From Mycolicibacterium fortuitum subsp. fortuitum (lineage in GTDB: Bacteria > Actinomycetota > Actinomycetes > Mycobacteriales > Mycobacteriaceae): 64,000 nt of DNA. This document shows positions 60,713 through 64,000 of the stretch, piece after piece. Where the stretch lies: assembly GCF_022179545.1 (NCBI RefSeq), contig NZ_AP025518.1, positions 2,480,001 through 2,544,000 of the forward strand, read 5' to 3'. Each line of letters starts with the position of its first letter. Position 1 is the stretch's first letter. Made by a program: the position numbers and the translations under genes. The notes beneath the pieces were generated by a model that was not told the origin of the DNA, searched no databases, and saw only the letters and a program-made list of their open reading frames with translations.

Positions 60713-62514
60713 GCCGCGGCTCCCGTCACACCGTGGCGCTGCAGCCACAACTCGAGCAGCGCGATCTGCCACAATTCGTTGCCACGCAGAGGAGTCAGCT
60801 TTCCGTTCGGATCGGCCAACAGGCGGTCGACGGCTTCCGGGCGAAACAGACCGCGCTCCTTGGCTTCTGGCGCATACAGCGCGTTGCGAACCAGGTCCAG
60901 GTACGGCCCTTCGAGGTGGGTCAGCGCCGGAACCGGGAAGTAGCCCTTGGGCCGGTCGATCACCGCGGCCGGGATCACCCGGCGGGCAGCCTGTTTCAAC
61001 ACGCCCTTGCCCCCGTATGCGGTTTTCAGGCCGGGCGGGCACGTCGCGGCCAACTCGACGAGTTCGTGATCGAGGAAGGGCACGCGACCTTCCAGGCCCC
61101 ACGCCATCGTCATGTTGTCCACGCGCTTGACCGGATCGTCGACCAGCATCACGGTGGTGTCCAGGCGCAACGCCCGGTCCACGCCCGTCTGCGCGCCCGC
61201 CGCGGCGAAGTGATCGGTGACGAACACGCCGCTGGGATCGCCGTCGGCCCGGTATGCGTCGCTGATCAGCGCGTTCACTCCGGCGCTGTCACGGTCGAAG
61301 AACGCGCTCCGGTAACTGGCCACCGAGCCGTCGAGGCTCGCGGCCCCCGGCTCGGCCATCGGCGGATACCAGTGGTAGCCCGCGAACACCTCGTCGGCGC
61401 CCTGTCCGGACTGCACCACCTTGACGTGTTTGGCCACCTCTTGGCTGAGCAGGTAGAAGGCCACACAGTCGTGGCTGACCATCGGCTCGCTCATCGCGGC
61501 AATCGCCCCGTCGAGGGCGGGCAGCATGCGGTCGGTGCCGATCCGGATCTGATGATGATCGGTTTCGAAGTGCTCGGCGATGATGTCCGAGTACTTGAAC
61601 TCGTCACCGGCCACGCCGCCCACGGACTCGAAACCGATCGAGAAGGTCGACAGACCGTGCTGGCCGGCCTCGGCGAGCAGACCGACGATCAGAGACGAAT
61701 CGACGCCACCCGAAAGCAGGCATCCCACCGGTACGTCCGCCACCAGCCGGCGCTCGACTGCGCGCCGCAGCGACTCCAGTACCGCGTCCTCCCAGTCCTT
61801 TTCCGACCACTCGGCCCGGTCCGCGTGGCGCGTGAAGTCCGGCGACCAGTAGACGGTGGTGTGCCGGCTGCCGTCGGGCTCGATGGCGACCACCGATGCG
61901 GGCGGCACCTTCTTGATGCCCTGCAGGATGGTCAGCGGCGGCGGTACCACCGAATGGAACGTGAGGTAGTGGTGCAACGCGATCGGATCGATCCGGGTGT
62001 CGACGCCGCCGCCGGCCAGCAGCGCCGGCAGCGATGAGGCGAAGCGGATCCGGTGGTTGTCCTCGGTGATGTACAGCGGTTTGATGCCCAGCCGGTCGCG
62101 GCCCAGCAGCACGCGACCGGTGTCCCGCTCGACGATCGCGAACGCGAACATCCCCATCAGGTGCTCGACGAACCGGTCACCCCAGTGGTGATAGGCCTTG
62201 AGCAACACCTCGGTGTCGCTGTGCGAGAAGAAGCGGTAGCCGTGCCCGGACAGCTCGCGGCGCAACTCCTGGTAGTTGTAAATGCAGCCGTTCCAGCAAA
62301 CGGTCAACCCCAATTCGGGATCGACCATGGGCTGGGCGCCCGCTTCGGTCAGGTCAATGATTTTCAGGCGACGATGGCCCAGCGCGACCCGGCCCTGCGA
62401 CCACACACCGGCCGCGTCCGGACCCCTGGGTTCCATCGCGTCTGCCATGGCCGACACCGCGGAAATATCCGGTGTCCGGCCATCGAGACGCACCTCCCCG
62501 GCGGCTCCACACAT
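60709..62514 (-). CDS. N-acetylglutaminylglutamine amidotransferase (asparagine synthase family)
   Basis: A 601-residue class II glutamine amidotransferase/asparagine synthase-like enzyme. The start MCGAAGEV exposes the Cys2 nucleophile, which decides ATG 62514 over the longer frame. The PP-loop is CLLSGGVDSSLIVGLL; SGQGADEVFAGYHWYPP and RPKGYFPVP are also present. Paired with ngg downstream, it should form the terminal amide of NAGGN, an osmoprotectant. The two genes overlap by 4 bp. Confidence 0.9.
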   Translation of the reverse strand: MCGAAGEVRLDGRTPDISAVSAMADAMEPRGPDAAGVWSQGRVALGHRRLKIIDLTEAGAQPMVDPELGLTVCWNGCIYNYQELRRELSGHGYRFFSHSDTEVLLKAYHHWGDRFVEHLMGMFAFAIVERDTGRVLLGRDRLGIKPLYITEDNHRIRFASSLPALLAGGGVDTRIDPIALHHYLTFHSVVPPPLTILQGIKKVPPASVVAIEPDGSRHTTVYWSPDFTRHADRAEWSEKDWEDAVLESLRRAVERRLVADVPVGCLLSGGVDSSLIVGLLAEAGQHGLSTFSIGFESVGGVAGDEFKYSDIIAEHFETDHHQIRIGTDRMLPALDGAIAAMSEPMVSHDCVAFYLLSQEVAKHVKVVQSGQGADEVFAGYHWYPPMAEPGAASLDGSVASYRSAFFDRDSAGVNALISDAYRADGDPSGVFVTDHFAAAGAQTGVDRALRLDTTVMLVDDPVKRVDNMTMAWGLEGRVPFLDHELVELAATCPPGLKTAYGGKGVLKQAARRVIPAAVIDRPKGYFPVPALTHLEGPYLDLVRNALYAPEAKERGLFRPEAVDRLLADPNGKLTPLRGNELWQIALLELWLQRHGVTGAAA

Positions 62515-62611
62515 CAGTTCGACCCTACACAGAATCTGGCTGTGGTGCGCCACCGGCAGCGTGTCGGGGGTGTGACCAGGACATGTCGGGCGGTGGCCCT
62601 ATTCTCCTCCC

Positions 62612-64000
62612 ATGAGGCCTGAATTCGGCTTCGGGATAGCCCGTGACGAGCTCATTCGTGATTTCGGCGCGCAGTCGACCGTGCGCGGTGAGCGCTATGC
62701 CGCCGAAGGCCGGGTGCGCGACATCGAGTTCGATGACGAGGACCGGGTGCTGCGGGGACGGTGTGTGGGTTCGCATGGTCAGCTCTATGTCCTTGAGGTC
62801 GGACTATCACCCGGCAGCCGGGCTGTCGTCGAGTGGGCACTGTGTTCATGCCCAGTGGGGTCGTTCTGCAAACATGCCGTCGCCCTCGTCCTGGCGGCGG
62901 CGCCGGCCGATGCGGCGCATCAGCCGGTCGAGCGATGGCGTTACGTGCTCGACAAGGTGCTCGACGAAGTCGCCGTTCCGGAAGGCGGCGGCAAACCGAT
63001 CGCGCTGGAGTTCTCCATCGGTGCGCCGACGCGCTACCGCCCAGGGACGTTGCTGCTGCTGCGGCCGCTCACGCTCGGTAAGCGGGGTACCTGGATCACC
63101 CGGGCACTGACGTGGCGTCGCCTCGCCGACTACGCCGACTCCGGAGAGTTCGATCGCGACCAATACCGGGCGGTGCGGGGGCTGGTGTCGGAGATGCAGC
63201 GGTTCTCCTCGCCGCACAGCGGTGAGGGCATGATGCTCAACGGAATGCCCGCCACCTTGTGGCCGCGGCTCGATGAGGTACTCGACGCCGGAGTGACCAT
63301 CCTGGCCGACGCGGCGACCGGTATCCGTGCGGTCGAGTTGGCCAAGAACGTCCACCTTCGATTGAACTTCGCCGCCGAAGATGGTGGCGGTGCGTTGATG
63401 TCGGTATCGCTCATCGTCGACGGGCAGGAGCGCGACGCCGACGGTGTCGGGCTGATCGGGATGCCGGCTCCCCACGGGATGTTTCAGGTGGTCGATTCCG
63501 TACTGCGCCTGGGCGCGTTCGATCCGGTGCCCGGGCGCACCATGGCTGAACTGCTCGGCCACCAAGAGCAGGTGCACATTCCCGCTGATATGGCGCGTGA
63601 ACTCGCAGTTGACATCCTGCCCCGGTTGGCGAGCAGCGTGGACATGGAGGTCGCCGATGGCCTGTTCGTTCCGCCGACCATCACGGGACCGAAGCCCGCG
63701 TTGACGGTCAAGATCGTCGACGGCGGTGCGCGGGTTTTCTGGAGCACGCGCTACGAGGTCAATGAGCAGCACCACGACTTCGACCCGTTGTCCTCGGCGG
63801 GCCTGATCGGATACCGCGATGCGGCCGCCGAAGAGGAGCTCTGGCAGCGGGTGCTGCCCGCGTTGCAGGCGGTTGCCGCTGCCGCCCAAGACTGGAAACG
63901 CCAAGCCACACAGCACGTCAACCGGCGGATCTCCACGACGCTCGACACCGAGGCCGTTCACGAGTTGCGGGCCATAGTCAAGTCCGCGAGCGTCCTGGAC
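62612..64000 (+). CDS. SWIM zinc-finger protein (3' truncated by window edge)
   Basis: The frame opens at ATG 62612 and stays open for 463 codons to the last base, so the C-terminus is missing. The SWIM zinc motif (CxCxnCxH) is WALCSCPVGSFCKHAVAL at about residues 80-97. The rest is soluble, with WITRALTWRRLADYADSG and later PPTITGPKPALTVKIVDGG. In actinobacteria SWIM domains often begin SNF2-type helicases or sit beside them, so a helicase domain may follow outside the window. It is divergent from the NAGGN operon with a 97-bp gap. Confidence 0.8.
   Translation, partial: MRPEFGFGIARDELIRDFGAQSTVRGERYAAEGRVRDIEFDDEDRVLRGRCVGSHGQLYVLEVGLSPGSRAVVEWALCSCPVGSFCKHAVALVLAAAPADAAHQPVERWRYVLDKVLDEVAVPEGGGKPIALEFSIGAPTRYRPGTLLLLRPLTLGKRGTWITRALTWRRLADYADSGEFDRDQYRAVRGLVSEMQRFSSPHSGEGMMLNGMPATLWPRLDEVLDAGVTILADAATGIRAVELAKNVHLRLNFAAEDGGGALMSVSLIVDGQERDADGVGLIGMPAPHGMFQVVDSVLRLGAFDPVPGRTMAELLGHQEQVHIPADMARELAVDILPRLASSVDMEVADGLFVPPTITGPKPALTVKIVDGGARVFWSTRYEVNEQHHDFDPLSSAGLIGYRDAAAEEELWQRVLPALQAVAAAAQDWKRQATQHVNRRISTTLDTEAVHELRAIVKSASVLD

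Overview
The window is high-GC actinobacterial DNA and reads as a mycobacterial chromosome, most likely a free-living, fast-growing Mycolicibacterium-type species. The evidence is a gene backbone that I recognise, from memory, as the Mycobacterium tuberculosis Rv2894c-to-Rv2861c neighbourhood in the same relative order: xerC, an F420-type oxidoreductase, an M23 protein, rpsB, tsf, an amidase, a MarR regulator, pyrH, frr, cdsA, rlmN, a DUF2631 membrane protein, dxr, rip1, ispG, a GNAT protein, a penicillin-binding lipoprotein, a DUF1707 protein and mapB. Several F420-dependent enzymes also fit. No rRNA, tRNA, CRISPR array, insertion sequence or phage gene was seen.

Layout. 1-9 kb: tail of an acyl-CoA dehydrogenase, xerC, two alpha/beta-hydrolase or LLM enzymes, an M23 protein, rpsB-tsf with a strong terminator, and an amidase. 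9-12.4 kb: a YgiB/YgiC/DUF350-like three-gene module, which looks like an ATP-grasp peptide-modification system, and glycerate kinase. 12.4-13.6 kb: a MarR regulator divergent from a methyltransferase across two abutting 19-bp operators. 13.7-19 kb: pyrH-frr-cdsA, an EamA exporter with a divergent LysR regulator, and rlmN.

19-41 kb: an accessory catabolic island sits between rlmN and the DUF2631 gene. It encodes two P450s, a ferredoxin, a type I Baeyer-Villiger monooxygenase, an SDR, a zinc-type dehydrogenase, an HpaI-type aldolase, an ALDH, a CaiB CoA-transferase, two thioesterases, an SMP-30 lactonase, an esterase, a GH3 beta-glucosidase, an APH-like kinase and two closely related TetR regulators. 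Five promoters across the island share the same dyad, TTTACA(A/G)-N12-NTGT(C/A)A(C/A), with invariant spacing. The two TetRs have the same recognition helix. I infer one regulon for degradation of a cyclic, possibly glycosylated, natural product.

41-47.5 kb: DUF2631 protein, photolyase, an LLM enzyme, a ribbon-helix-helix regulator with DUF4097 protein, and a SigI-like ECF sigma factor divergent from an NmrA-like gene, both with the same promoter GTAAC-N17-CGTC. 47.5-58 kb: dxr-rip1-ispG (isoprenoid synthesis and intramembrane proteolysis), a GNAT protein, a PBP lipoprotein, a DUF1707 protein, a hotdog thioesterase, map and cobQ. 57.5-64 kb: a lipoprotein, a degenerate hydrolase, a two-gene operon for the osmolyte N-acetylglutaminylglutamine amide, and the start of a SWIM zinc-finger protein that runs off the window.

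Genes are packed tightly. Many same-strand pairs overlap by 4 bp (ATGA/GTGA), and several convergent pairs share stop codons. No gene-free stretch exceeds 300 bp; the longest is the 298-bp rpsB leader.
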